From: Fratercula arctica
Taxonomy: Eukaryota > Chordata > Aves > Charadriiformes > Alcidae
Assembly (NCBI GenBank): GCA_947846985.1
Contig: CANTUZ010000004.1
Span: 80,300,159 to 80,364,158 of the forward strand
DNA: 64,000 nt
Direction: 5' to 3'
The notes below the pieces were generated by a model that saw nothing but the letters and a program-made list of their open reading frames with translations, ran no database searches and was not told where the DNA came from. Of the stretch, positions 21,310-33,427 are shown piece by piece (position 1 is the stretch's first letter; each line of letters opens with the position of its first letter). Position numbers and translations under genes: made by a program.

Positions 21310-24300
21310 TTATGCTATAAAGATACTGTATACAGGCTGGAGGAGGGACAGAGTCAAGATCTATGTGGTGTGGATGTGGCCAGCCCCTACTACATAGGCT
21401 CGCGTTGAGGTAATGGCCCCTTGCCTTGTTTATTTGTTTACGTAATCTTCCTTTTGTTAGCATTTCTCGTGTCAGTAATTTTCTCAATAGCGCTTCTGGA
21501 AGGTTTGACATTCTTACATTAAGATCTAGCTTGGAGCAGGAGATGCAAAAATCTTCTGGAAGGCTTTATACGAGAAGTAAGACATTCCCTTACTAAAGTC
21601 AAAAAAAAAATCACCCGTTTTTTTTCCTCATTTGTCCCTAAATTGAAATGAAAAATAGCATGTAAAGAATAGCGGAAAGAAATCTACCAGTTATAAAAAT
21701 ATTAAGACTACTGTTTCACTCTAGTTTTTTTCTTTAACCCGACAAGCAAAATTGCTTCTCTTTAGTAGACTTGGAAATAAGCAGTACCATATTTATGACA
21801 TATATTGGATTTGAAACCACACCAAACAAACATTAGGAAAAAACAATTGAAAATACGGTATTTTACTAGCTGCAAATTAGTGTGAAACCCCCTTCTCTTG
21901 TTCTACTGCTGGTTGTTTCGCTTCTGTCCCGCACCAACAGGTACGTTTTGCCAATAGAGTAAGAGAAAACAAGGAAAGCAAAAACCGAGGGGATATGACT
22001 CTTGTCTATAGCAGAAGACTTGTATGGCAGAACACTAGGGACTGGGAAATAGTTATTTAATCTATTAGCTAACGTGGGTAAAGGGAAAAAATAGGTAAAA
22101 GTTAACTGTCATGGTTTTAGGCCGGAAATTAAAAAAAAAAAAATTCTACACCGTTAATGTAAAGATTTTCCGAAGCAACCTTCTAATGGGAAACTAGAAG
22201 GAAAAAACTGGTATCTTTTTAAACAAAAGTTAAGAGTGATTTTGAAATAATCATATGTGTTTTGTTGGTTTTTTGTTTGTTTTCTTTCATTTTTTTTTGT
22301 AATAGCAAATAATCAGATGCAACGATGCCAGGGATCGCTCGAGGTCTGCATTTTTGCCTTTATTTCCAAATCTTTAAATGCCGGAGAAAGACGTATTTTC
22401 ACCTGCCAGAAGAGGAGCGGGAGAAGAGGACTTCGCAGGGGAGATGTCAGTTAAATGAGTTTTACACTGTGGGACTCTTACCTCCAGATCAGGGTAAGAA
22501 GGTTTTTTTTTTTTATTGTAATTTCTCCATGTTCCCAGTGTCTTTTTATTTAAATGAGAAATTCAGTGCTTCAGTGAATTTTTTTTGTGGATGGATAGGA
22601 TTAATGCTCAGAAATACAGTGGTATCCTACAACACCCTACGATCCCAGTTCAGTCCGTCTCTGGTAGCAGTGTTTCAGATTCAAGTTTGTATTCAATAAT
22701 CTTTGGAACGAAACCTAAACCGAATTTTCACCTGCTCTGGTACTTCTCTCTTCCCCTCTCATCCTGTCTCCTGGGGATCATGACAAACACACTCAGCCCA
22801 GGCTCATCTAACCCAGAGCCTGCGTTTGGTGCTATCAACCCCACGGCCAGAGGAATTTAAGGAGATCTCTCTGGATACGTTCCACACTACAGCTACATTA
22901 CTGGCATGGTTTTCATTGTACCAACGAGTTTATTTTTAACCCAAGTAATGGTGTACGCAGAAGATTTCCACGAGGTGGGGCTGAAGCGACGTTTCACATC
23001 AAGAAGTTCTCTGTGCAGGCTTAGAGTTTGCACTCCGTCACAAAGTTTATGGAACAGAAATTTCCTCTTAAAAGTCGGGGGTTCAAATAAAATAGTCATG
23101 AAAACACAATAGCTTTGCACAGAGTGATGTATGACACAATATAGGCTTGTTTTAATAACTTGAGCAGTATAATCCTAAGGGTTATTAAGCATTAGTCCTG
23201 AGAGAGTTCAATTCAATGTTTTTTCAGACGTAATCTTGATCTTATGTTTTATTACCCTGGATTTAAACTTTGGAATTCTAGTTTTATCATTATGGAAAAT
23301 TATGCTGACTTATAAAGCAAAAGTTGATCTTGTAATGCTGAATCCAAATAAGAACGACTGTTGCAGCATAATGTAAGAGAAAATTACATGCGAAAAAAAG
23401 GATTAATGTACATAAATCAGATCTGAGGAAATTATGAACTAAGTATAGTAGGAATAGTAGGAATAAAAGGTTTTACATCTTCATGGCATTAATGAGTTCT
23501 TTTACTAAAAGGTTTTGCCTGCTTTGGATAGTATTTTTATTTCAGAAGAGACACGCATGGTTTCAGAGTTTGCCCACTTGCTTGTTTGAAAGAGATTTTA
23601 AAAGCTGTTGGTTATTAAGGAGGAAGCTAAGCAGTGGCTTGATCAAGAGCTACATGTAATTAATTACACAGGAAGGAGAAAACTCATGGCATTGGAACCA
23701 CAGTGCTAATCAGCCGTGTCGATTTAACTGTTTGTTGTGTTGCACACCATCTAGAAATGGAAGAAATACTGCGCGTAGTGACTTAAATCAAGAAGAGACA
23801 TGTGCCACAGCCACATCAAGAAGAAGCTTGCATACCTTTGCCTGTTTGCAAACTGAGGACACAAATTTGCAGTTTAGATTAATTCTGCATATCCTGACAA
23901 GTTATATCAGCGTCCAACACTCTCTCACCTGATTCTTTTAGATATTCCACACCGGAGGTCTTAGTATTTTAAATACTATATTTACTTACTCAAAGGTGTT
24001 TGGCTTTACATGGGATTTTGATTCAGCAGTGCGGTACAGCAATGCATTGAAATTGCAACGCAAAGACAATAAAGCAGTTGCAATATACACTTGGATTACA
24101 ATAGAAATGTGATTCCCCTTACCAGTGGCTGTATGTTGACTGTCACAATGTTGGGTGTCCCCAGGCGTCAGGAGGAACCTATAGGTTGAAGCCAGCTCAA
24201 GTCCTTCGATTTCTTCTAAGGTCATTTTGTTGGTTGCTCAGATTTTACACTCTATTTTAGGCTGAGTCACTACACACTTCCCCCCCGCAGGTCTGGTTAT

Positions 24301-24419
24301 CTCAGGAAGGCATTCACACCTCTTTTGGTGTGATCAGACTGGTTCATCAGCAAAACTCCACTTGACACCAGAGTGACCATCCACTATTTGGCACTAGGAT
24401 AACTGAGTAGGTGGGAAGC

Positions 24420-25066
24420 TGTCCTGGTTTGAGCGACACAGGACTAACTTCTCTTCCAATGCTTGGGGAAACTGCATTTTTGGAAGACTCTAATGTCTGA
24501 ATTTGCGAAAATATTTACTTTATAGCCAGCTAGGCTATGTGGGATTCAAGGTCTCAGTGTTTTCAAGCCTTGTCAGGTGCAGGGACAAGGAGGAGCGAGA
24601 CCTGGGCACTTGACCCAGGCTGGCCAACAGGGTTGTTTCATACCATGAACGGTACATCCAATATAAATTAGAAACTTTACTGATGTGTGTCTCACTCTCG
24701 CTTGATGGTGGCAGTCCAGAGAACTCCTTGCCCCGGTGCCCGAGCCCTGAGCCCTTCCCTTCCTCATGCAACCGCAGCGCTCGCGGTGTCCCACATGGGC
24801 TGTCCCTGCTGGGAGCGCACGGCTTCTGCTGATATAATTGGCTGCTTATAATTCTAGTATATCTTATATTAGTATCAGGATCAATACTGGTTCTTTAGTA
24901 TTATTGTTAATTATTTAGTCTTATCCTATTAAATCTGTTTATATTTCAACCCTCGTGTTTTCTTGTTTTCCCCGATTCCCCTTCCCGGGTAGGGGGGATT
25001 CTATTGGGTCATAGAATAATTGTCTAAACGATAATAAATTGTTATGGGTTTTCTCAAACCATAAGA
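24420..25066 (+). mobile_element. Solo LTR of an avian endogenous retrovirus
   Basis: The element starts TGTCCTGGTTTGAGC and ends near TTTTCTCAAACCATAAGA, a degenerate inverted terminal match (TGTCCTGGTTT against AAACCATxxxA). These are the ends typical of avian ERV LTRs. A poly(A) signal variant ATTAAA at 24928-24933 is followed by the TTTATATTTCAACCC and GTTTTCTTGTTTTCC stretch and a GGGTAGGGGGGA block, the usual 3' LTR part of such elements. The flanks GAAGC (24415-24419) and GAAGT (25067-25071) agree at four of five bases, consistent with a 5-bp target duplication as made by ERVL-type integrases. No gag, pol or env sequence adjoins it, so it is a recombined single LTR. The class assignment is tentative. 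Confidence 0.8.
24928..24933 (+). promoter_or_regulatory. LTR poly(A) signal ATTAAA
   Basis: ATTAAA sits in the 3' part of the solo LTR and is followed by T-rich and GTGTTTTCTTG sequence. It would have marked the R/U5 boundary region of the provirus. Confidence 0.6.
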
Positions 25067-27895
25067 GAAGTGTACGGGCTGGTGTGGAAATTAAGTGACA
25101 GCGAGATACAGCCACACAGCAGCCAGAATCTGAGCTGTGGATCCTAAATCAGTGACTTTTCCTCTCTTCATCCTGAATCTATTAATTACGTATTATGTCT
25201 TTATCGTGCCATTTCTATTGGTTTTATTCTTTTGTCTGGTTGCTAGGGACACACTCAAGTTCCAGTCATAAGCAGCACCATATGATTAATTCTGGCCATA
25301 TAGATTTACATATTACATTTTGGTTTATATTCTTTTCCCTATAACACTGCAAGCGTCCAGTGCATAATTTTCATTGTTTTTTAAGCCCATAAACATCCTT
25401 TTCAGTGGTCTGCTCTGAAGCTGCTTATAAATTGCATGTTCAAGGTTGAATACATGTCTTGGCTCTAGTAACTACTATTCACATTTTTCAGGCTGTGTAT
25501 CATTGCTATATCTACTATCTTAAAAGTATTGCTCTGGATCTTCTGAGTCATGGTCTATACCGGATAATTCTATTACTAAAAAGATGCGTGAGTATCTAAT
25601 TTCTGTAATTCTTCATCATGATGGAAGTTCATCGTAGAAGGCAGCATACTTTTGTTATCGGTAAGACATAAATACATTAATTGAAGCTATTTAATTGCAT
25701 GCATAACAACACTTTTATTAGCCATTAGCAATTCCATTAACACTATTGGGTCATTAACTTTGATACAACAGACAAGTGCAATCTTGTTGTAATCAAGAAA
25801 GTAATAAAAGGATAGTTTGTGTACCACAGGGCAATTTACAATAGCAATAAAGTCTAATGAATTCTATTATTCATTCTTTCCTTTTAGAGGTTGAGTTTAG
25901 ATTATGACATCAAACATCTGGGGAGTGGAGCAGATAAGAGGGGGGCATTCTGTCCTGATACAGCGTTTACAGTGTGCACTCAAGAGGTTAGAATGAAGGT
26001 ATAGAAAATGAGCAGATTCCCATGGGTCACGGAGATGTGACTCTGTGATGGCAATATTTGGAGTCTCAGAGGAAACCTATCCCTCAGCCTGATTGTGCGT
26101 CAGCGAGATGAACCTCAGCTAGACACTACTTTGACTGTTGTTACAGCACCACATCCCACTGCTGGGTTTTTAGGCCTATATGAAGAGGAGTCCAAAAAAG
26201 AAATTGTGGATTTATCCAAGATGGGCTGAGCGCTCTGCTTTCCCTCTGTCTGCATTGCCATTAGGCTTGGCACAGATGCCCTTGTCACAAGAAAGGTTGG
26301 TGAAGCTATGAGATCCCACTGTTCCCACCAGGTTTCCACCCACCCATGTCTTATCACAGTCCTTTTTGGAACTAAATAAGACTTTGGCAAAAGGTTAGAG
26401 TAACACAAAGTGGTGGGACCTGATTAGGGCCTGCATTACAGTGAATAGATGTAGGACTGCTTTCCGAGGACCTGGTGGTTTTAAGGTTGGAGAGAGGCTT
26501 TGGATTCTAGAATATAGGGAAGCTTGCTGTGGAGGGTGCAGTAATTTTGGAAATATCTCAGAAATTTGCATGTTTTGTAAGAAACCTCCTCAAGGGTTGG
26601 GGAAGAAACCAAGGTGGCTTGAAGCTGTGCTCTGTTTGTAATCTCAGGATTATACCTTTTTTTTATCCATCCACAAAAGACAAATGTCAGAAATGTTAGA
26701 AATGGGCTCTGCCTTCCTGGGTATGTGCTGTAGCACGATATAGCATCATGCCTAGGCCTACAATGCTCATATTCTTGACTAAATCTTGACGAGATTTAAC
26801 AGGAAGCACAGGAAGAATGAGTCACACTGTAGAAAACGATATAAATGATACAGTGGCTAGGACAATCCCACGCTTCCTTTTTCCTCCTTTTCCTTCCCTT
26901 TTTTCTTTCTTTCTTTTATTTTTTTTAAACTTTTCCTTTCTTCTTCATCTTCTCTTTTTTTTTTTTCTTTTCTTCTTTTTCTTTTCCTTTTTAAGTGTGG
27001 GAAGTGAAATTGAGCCTTTCACTCCCTCATTAGTGAGGAAAAGTTTGGATGAGGTGTACCCAGAGGCAGTTTACCTTGGATTTTGTACACACGCTACTAG
27101 TCCCCCTCTTTCACAGTAACAGGAATCCAGTTCCATACTCTTTCCTGCCTCCTCACTCCTGTTAGTCACGACTGCAGTGGGACCCCAAACCGTGCCTTCA
27201 TCTAAATCTTGCTTCTGACTTCACCACCTCACCGACTATTCCGGTACCCCGAGTGGGAATGCAAGCCCAGACCTGCCTGCATTCTTGGACCAGAGCTTGC
27301 GAGTAGCTTGAATGGGAAAGCCAAGAGTTTCTAATGAGTTGATTGACGTGAGCTGCCAGTCAGCTGGCAGTGGCAATCTGTTGTCCAGCAAACTAAGCCA
27401 ACGTTGCACAATTTCTGTTGGACAAGACCTCCCTGTGCTTGTGCCTCTTCCCGTATGTCACGAGGCTGGCTGCATGCGGGTGGTTTGAAACGCCTGCAGA
27501 AGGTTGTTCTGCAAAAGGTGGCCTTCTCCTGGTTTGTCTGTCAGTGCATATTGGATCAGTGTCGCTCGGGAACCATGGTGCAATACTGCTCATTCCCTGA
27601 ATTTCAAAGTGCCTGAGGCAACCGAATTGGTTACTCTGCCAGGAGAATGGCACCTTCTGGCATTTGCCTTAGTGAAGATTGCCAGCAGATGTCTAAGGCC
27701 TATCAAATGCAGAGTTAGACAAATTTGTCTCTGTCTTCATTCTGGTTTGGATGCCAGTTTACGTAAATGAACAGAGTATACTGTAGTTGTAACTTGTTAA
27801 AAACGTGTATGGCTTTTCATTTATTAACTTGTAAGTTATCAAATTTTAGCAGAAATAGAGTAAGTGGAGAAATTTAAGTTAACTGCAAGGGCAGG
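25067..27895. other. Unique intergenic sequence
   Basis: No gene was recognised. The longest feature is the polypyrimidine tract at 26874-26992. Short open frames at 26115-26408 (minus) and 26441-26641 (plus) do not resemble known proteins. Confidence 0.55.
26874..26992 (+). repeat. Polypyrimidine (C/T) tract
   Basis: About 119 nt nearly free of purines on the + strand, with many TTCC, TTTC and CTTCTT units and only a few A interruptions. A homopurine-homopyrimidine tract of this length can adopt triplex (H-DNA) structure. Confidence 0.92.
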
Positions 27896-28284
27896 GAGAT
27901 ATTTTTACTGTGAGGAAAGACTGTCAAACACTGGAGCAGATTGCTGAGAGAGGCTGGAGGATCTCTATCCTTGGAGATTTAGGCTAGATATAAGGAAGAA
28001 ATGTTTTGCAATGAGGGTGGTGAAACTCTGGCCCAGGTTGTCCATAGAGGTGGTAGATGCCCCGTCCCTTGAAGTGTTCAGGATGGGGCTCCGGTCTAGT
28101 TGAAGATGTCCCTCCTCATGGCAGAGAGGTTGGACTAGATGACCTTTAAAGGTCCCTTTCAACCCAAACTGTTCTACGATTTTCTGAGCAATCTGCTTCA
28201 ACTTGACCTTCTTTGAGCAGGAGCTTGGACTAGAAGACCTCCAGAGGTCCCTTCCAACACATTTGGTTCTGTTTTTATGATTTC
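27896..28284 (+). mobile_element. Older CR1 LINE 3' end, interrupted by a younger CR1
   Basis: The left half (27896-27978: TTTACTGTGAGGAAAGACTG, then CTCTATCCTTGGAGAT) and the right half (28181-28284: CTGAGCAATCTGCTTCAAC, then GACCTCCAGAGGTCCCTTCC) are consecutive parts of one sense-strand CR1 3' end. A second CR1 separates them. The right half ends in a degraded TTCTGTTTTTATGATTT terminal repeat. Confidence 0.85.
27979..28180 (+). mobile_element. Nested CR1 LINE 3' end (sense) inside older CR1
   Basis: It runs from GGCTAGATATAAGGAAGAAA through TGGCCCAGGTTGTCCATAGA and GTTGGACTAGATGACCTTTA to a terminal GTTCTACGAT. It is a complete, same-orientation CR1 3' end of about 200 bp placed within the older copy, so it inserted later. 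Confidence 0.88.
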
Positions 28285-28928
28285 CTGCTATTTGCTGGCA
28301 TTGTTGCATAAGCTAATGATCAGCTCAGGTAAGCAGCTAATAGAAAAGAGATTATCCATTTAAGAAATATGGGCAGTTGTTTTCTGCCAAAGGTTTTCAA
28401 GCCTGTACTTCCCAGTCTCCCTCTTTTTCCGTTCACTGCTGAACTGCAGCCTTCCAGCAGCCTCCTTTTGCTGCCAAAACACCTCATGCTGCTGTTGATT
28501 CTTGGTACAACTGCTGATCGTATCTTCAGTCTGATCTTCACTCCCTCTTTGGGGAGAGTTTTCAGTCACTGGCAAATCTGAGCTCCCCAACTCATGTCCA
28601 TCCTGCCAGCTCCTTCCCAAACCTCCCGGTGTACTGCCGGAATGGGTATAACGCTGTTTCCTACCCCTCAGCCAACTGATGGCCCCCCCAGTGTTCCCCC
28701 AAGCCGAAATACAATGTTTTACACCCCCCATACTTGCATATACATTGTATAACTCTGTGTTCAGTCAAGAGCAATAAATAAGCATTTCATCAGATTTACC
28801 ACACATAATGGTCAGGAAAATCAAGCATGGCTGTAGAAAATTTAAATTTAATAAAGGATGGGCAATGGTCTTGTCTTCAATAAATTCCCCGCCAATCCCC
28901 CCAGAACATACACTTCAAATGTATATAA

Positions 28929-28988
28929 AGAGATACATATATGTGTGTGCGTATATACATATATATATATAAAAATATATTTATAGTT
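28929..28988. repeat. (TA)n-rich microsatellite
   Basis: Alternating TA/CA/TG dinucleotides with a pure (TA) core near 28958-28968. Confidence 0.9.
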
Positions 28989-31900
28989 GACTGTGACCTA
29001 GCTCAAAACAAAAGGGTTTGAGCACTGGATTACCTTTATGAAATTGTTGTGGTACCTTCATGCAATGGTGTTCCAAAAGTAAAAATAATGATAAAAGTAA
29101 AAAAAAAATCTTTGAAATCAAATAATACACCAAGTTATGCTGCTGACAATCACTCAGTGAAATTTTTGTCATATTAATCATTGGAAGATCAGCCCAGAGC
29201 AGCCACAAGATGTCATTGTGGGCCTACTAAGATAACCACTGTTAGGGCTGTAAAAATATAAACAAATAACATCAATTAGAAACCACAGCTAATTTTCTAT
29301 TTCATAAACTAATTCGCAACAAAAATATAAAAAAATGATTTTATCATATAGTTTCCATAGTTTTTGTCTGGTCACTTTGGAATACAGAAAATTTAGATAC
29401 GCAGGTGCTTTATATCAGCACTTCAACACTGCCGGCCTTCTGGATGGCGGTTGCTACTGGGGTAAAAAGTATTTTAGATGAGATGAAACATATGCTTATA
29501 TGAGGTAAAACCAACAAATAAATAAAACACTGGAAAAAAAATAAGAAAATCAAAGAAATTCTATGAGTGCTTAGGGGTTTTAAAATGCTCTATTCATACA
29601 GTCTTGAATTTTAATTATTCCTTCTGGAAGGATTCTCACACCTAGAAAATTAAGATGTGTTTTATATTGTACACAGTTCTTGAAAGTAGAGATTTACATT
29701 CGTCGTGAGTTCCTCATTAACATGAGGATGTAATAGAGACACATTTTTATGACTGGTGTATGATTTTCTCCCAAAATATGAAAATTAAGAGATATAATGA
29801 CAATTACTTTTCTACAATAAGCTAAAATTTTCAGACCTGATTGCTTTTAGGTGAGCTCCCATGATAAATTGAATTGTGAGACAAAAGGGAACAGGGAAGC
29901 TTAGACTCTTTGATAGATATTGAATAGGTCATAATATAATTTAGGTGTTATGATATTTAAATTTAGATATCCCACCAGTCAGAAAATTTTCAAGAACCCC
30001 ACACAGTGATTGGGAATGTGAGGTATGTAGGGATCCAGGGCTTCACACAAAACGATGAATCACTGAAACACAAATAAAATGCCAATAAGGGTCTGCCTTA
30101 ATCCTGCACCTTGCAGAGAGCGAAGTGCCCAATGCCATGGCTCCGAAAGGTACCTCCACTCTTCTGAAACTCACAGTTAACTAATGGTGTGGGTTCATAT
30201 TCTCCACAGTTTTATAATGAAGTTCACTATTGAGAAATGCGAAGTAATTAATGCTGCAGGAAAAAAAAAAACCAAAACCATCTTACGGGATCTACATTAG
30301 TATATCTACTTAGAAAAGGAACCTGGAAAACACGTTGACCTATGGTGAACTGAGCTCAAAATCCCAAACTGGGATGTATAGGGGAACAGACAATTCTTTG
30401 GAGAGGTTTCAATATTGCACTTCTGAGAATTTTGTTTCTATGAAAAATTATGACATTTCAGAATTTTCTACTCAAGAGTGAAATATACGACCTTTCCTAT
30501 CCAAAACTGAATACAATATAACGTTGTCTTTTTGTTCTGGTATCACAGACATTTCTGATCTAATTACTACACGTGACCTGAATGGATTTGGTGGTTTTTT
30601 CCTAAATTAGCTCATGTTTCATTAATTAATGACCTGGGTTTCCATTACATCTTAAAGATATTTGCAGTAATTGAATGATCGTCAGATTCTATGATCTGAT
30701 TCCTAGTATAATAATTAGGAAAAAATTCAAAGGGACCCTTATTTTTAAAGATAAGCCTTTTTTTCTGATTAAATAGTTACACATTTGTTCAGCACCTCTT
30801 AGACATTTTATCAGCTTCAAACAGAATTCATTTGGCCATGTGAAAAAGAAATATTATTGTGAAAGGAAAAATGCAAGTAATCTTTTCGTTACTTGCAGTA
30901 ACACAATTCCCTTGACACCGATAGGATTAAGATACGGTTACTGTTGTTCGTTCCTAAACATAGAAATTCTATGAGACAGCGACAAATGGTTTTAGCATTA
31001 TAATGAGGAATATCTCTGGTTTCACTATAATGAGTTATTTATGGGTTTTGGGCAAATATTTTGCAACAGCTAATGATTCTTATGTATGACATATCTCACT
31101 TTTCTTGTTTAATTTATAGTAATCGGGCAATACCACAAAAAAAAATATAGAATGTGGATCAAAGCTATAGCCATAGAGCACTTAATAAAGAATTATAGTT
31201 AGAATGCATAGTTAGAAACATATACTTACCTAGAAATATAAATACGTATATATTTTTACAGTGATGTGTGGAACAGAAAGTAGCCATTGGATATTTTTAT
31301 TCCATTTTGCCTAGACATCTTTTAGACTCTAGAGGAAAAAATGATTCTTACTTCTTTTATACTTTTATTTTATTGCTATGCTTGAGTCTAAATTTATCAA
31401 CAGAAAGTTTGTATTTCAGTGGAAGCACAGTTGGGGTCTTACGGGCAAATCCTTGTTAAGTTTTGGGCTAGAAGATAAGGATTTGTAAACCTGTACAGGT
31501 TCAGAGTGTAATAGATAGAAGAATAATGAAGTCATCAGCAGGCAGTAGTGATTTTATGGAAAACTATTCAGTAAAAATATCCGAGAAAACTGGAGGGGGA
31601 GGAATGTTCAAAGAAGAGCCTCAAAGGGTCTCTTGTAGCGGTAGGAACTCCTGTTGCTAAGATGATGAGACGCGGGATGGTGGCAGATGCTGCTGTTGTG
31701 CCAGTTGAGATGTTCAAAGCAGTGGTGTTGAGAGAATTGTTGTGATGACAGACTGTCTCAACATAATCCTCTCCACTAGAAAAACATGCAGGGGATGGAA
31801 GAGGCAAGATAGCGTCTTTGAACTATCTTCCAGCATGAAGACAACATGTATATAGCCAGGAATCACTTAGTAATAATTCATATGAAGGAACGGGGAAAGG

Positions 31901-33393
31901 GAATTAGCAGAAAAAGGCTTTCTGAGAACCTGAACTGTTGGTAAAGTAAGGAAAGCAAGTGATGGAGATGTGTTTTATCTGCTTGTTTGATGAGGTGGTG
32001 CCAAGTGGAAACTTGTGCATCAGGTAACGTGAAGATTGTAAGAAAGAGAACATGAATTTTCTGTGGGAAACATATGTCAAGCCATTATGATTGGTCACCC
32101 ATCACATAGGGATATTAATTGTTGAGGAGGTTTGTTAATGACTTTTTGCTACCAAAATGAGAATATTCTTTTGAATGCTGAATAAGCCAAGATCTGGTAG
32201 GCCACTCAATAAATCCTATTTTAGGTTACTCCCATTGTGGTAAAGATGAAAACTTTTAGCTGAGATGCCTGCGTTAGGGTGAGATATGAGATACGTTAGT
32301 TGGGCAAGGTCATCATGAAATAATAAAAAAAAACAGGGGAGGGGAAGGCAGAGGGTAGAAGATTAGCCTGACATTGCATGACCAAGCTCATGACAATACA
32401 TAAAACATTGATTCAGTGTGTGTGTTTACTTACCTTCTGACGGCAATAAGATGCTTTCTGTTCCTTGGTGGGGATTTCCATGACGTACATTTGCATCCGT
32501 TGCCTGGACCAGTTACATCATCCTCGTATTCCCCAGTGCAGAGCTGCGGCTTTGGGAGCTCTGTCTACTTGACTTCTAGCTCCTCATCAGCCTGTAAGAG
32601 TATGTAAGGAACTGGGTGCTCAGGTTTTTTTGAAAACTCTGCAAATGAAGCTCAGTTATATAAAATGAAATTCCTGATTGTTTGGAAATTTCCAACTTTT
32701 TTCCTTCTACAAAATTGAGCACTTTCTCCCCCACCCTTCCCATCAAGTTCCTGCAGAATGGAAATTCTGATATTCTGGCAGTTCTAATCACAAATCACAG
32801 CTCGAGGAAGGAAGAGCATCTTGCATATACTATGCTGCAGTGGACTTGCACAACAATTTAAATCTGTATCCCTGAGTTGTTCATAGAATTTGAGGGAATT
32901 ATGTAAATTTTTTTTTCAGTTCACCCTCTCTGATTTGATTTGATTTGACAAAGAAGTGTGTATAGGGCAGGGAGCAAGATGGGACCTATGGCAAAACCAT
33001 TATGTTTTGTCACTAAGTATTGCTTTGTCATGGGTACTTCTGATATCTAAATTACCATGGTTTTGTTTTCTGTCATTATTTGACTAAGTTACTTCGTTTT
33101 TCTGAATTTATCTGAAACAAATTTCAACCCAGTAAGTTTCCTCCTCTTTCCTTTTGTGCAGGAAGTGTGGGGGTTTTACTTCCTGTTCTCAAAATATGAG
33201 CTAATAAGTTTATTTGTAGTATATATCTATAGTGATATAGTTCTGCATATATGAATTATGTATCCAAATAGTGAAATAATTATTGTCAGTATTTTACCAT
33301 ATGTGGCACTGTTCTCTATTCTGCTTCAACTGTTTCCAGACAGGGGTACAGAGCAGTATGAAGACCCTCGGTTTTTTCTCTATATGATTTAGC

Positions 33394-33395
33394 GG

Positions 33396-33424
<29 letters not shown>
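33394..33424. repeat. Poly(A) tract
   Basis: About 31 A in a row. No poly(A) signal lies just upstream. Confidence 0.95.

Positions 33425-33427
<3 letters not shown>

Larger units (their letters stand above)
18969..24419. other. Unique intergenic sequence
   Basis: No gene was recognised. It contains a CpG-retaining pocket at about 19430-19640, an (AAACC)n run with a hairpin at 19718-19777, A-rich tracts at 20298-20345 and 21279-21306, and a possible exon-like segment at 22306-22493. Confidence 0.55.

Noticed and set aside
22107..22145. TGTCATGGTTTTAGG resembling an LTR start
   Set aside because: No LTR body, poly(A) signal or matching end follows; an A tract comes directly after.
26115..26641. 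Possible pseudogene suggested by a minus frame and a Cys-rich plus frame
   Set aside because: Neither peptide shows a recognisable domain. The Cys spacing fits no zinc-binding family I know.
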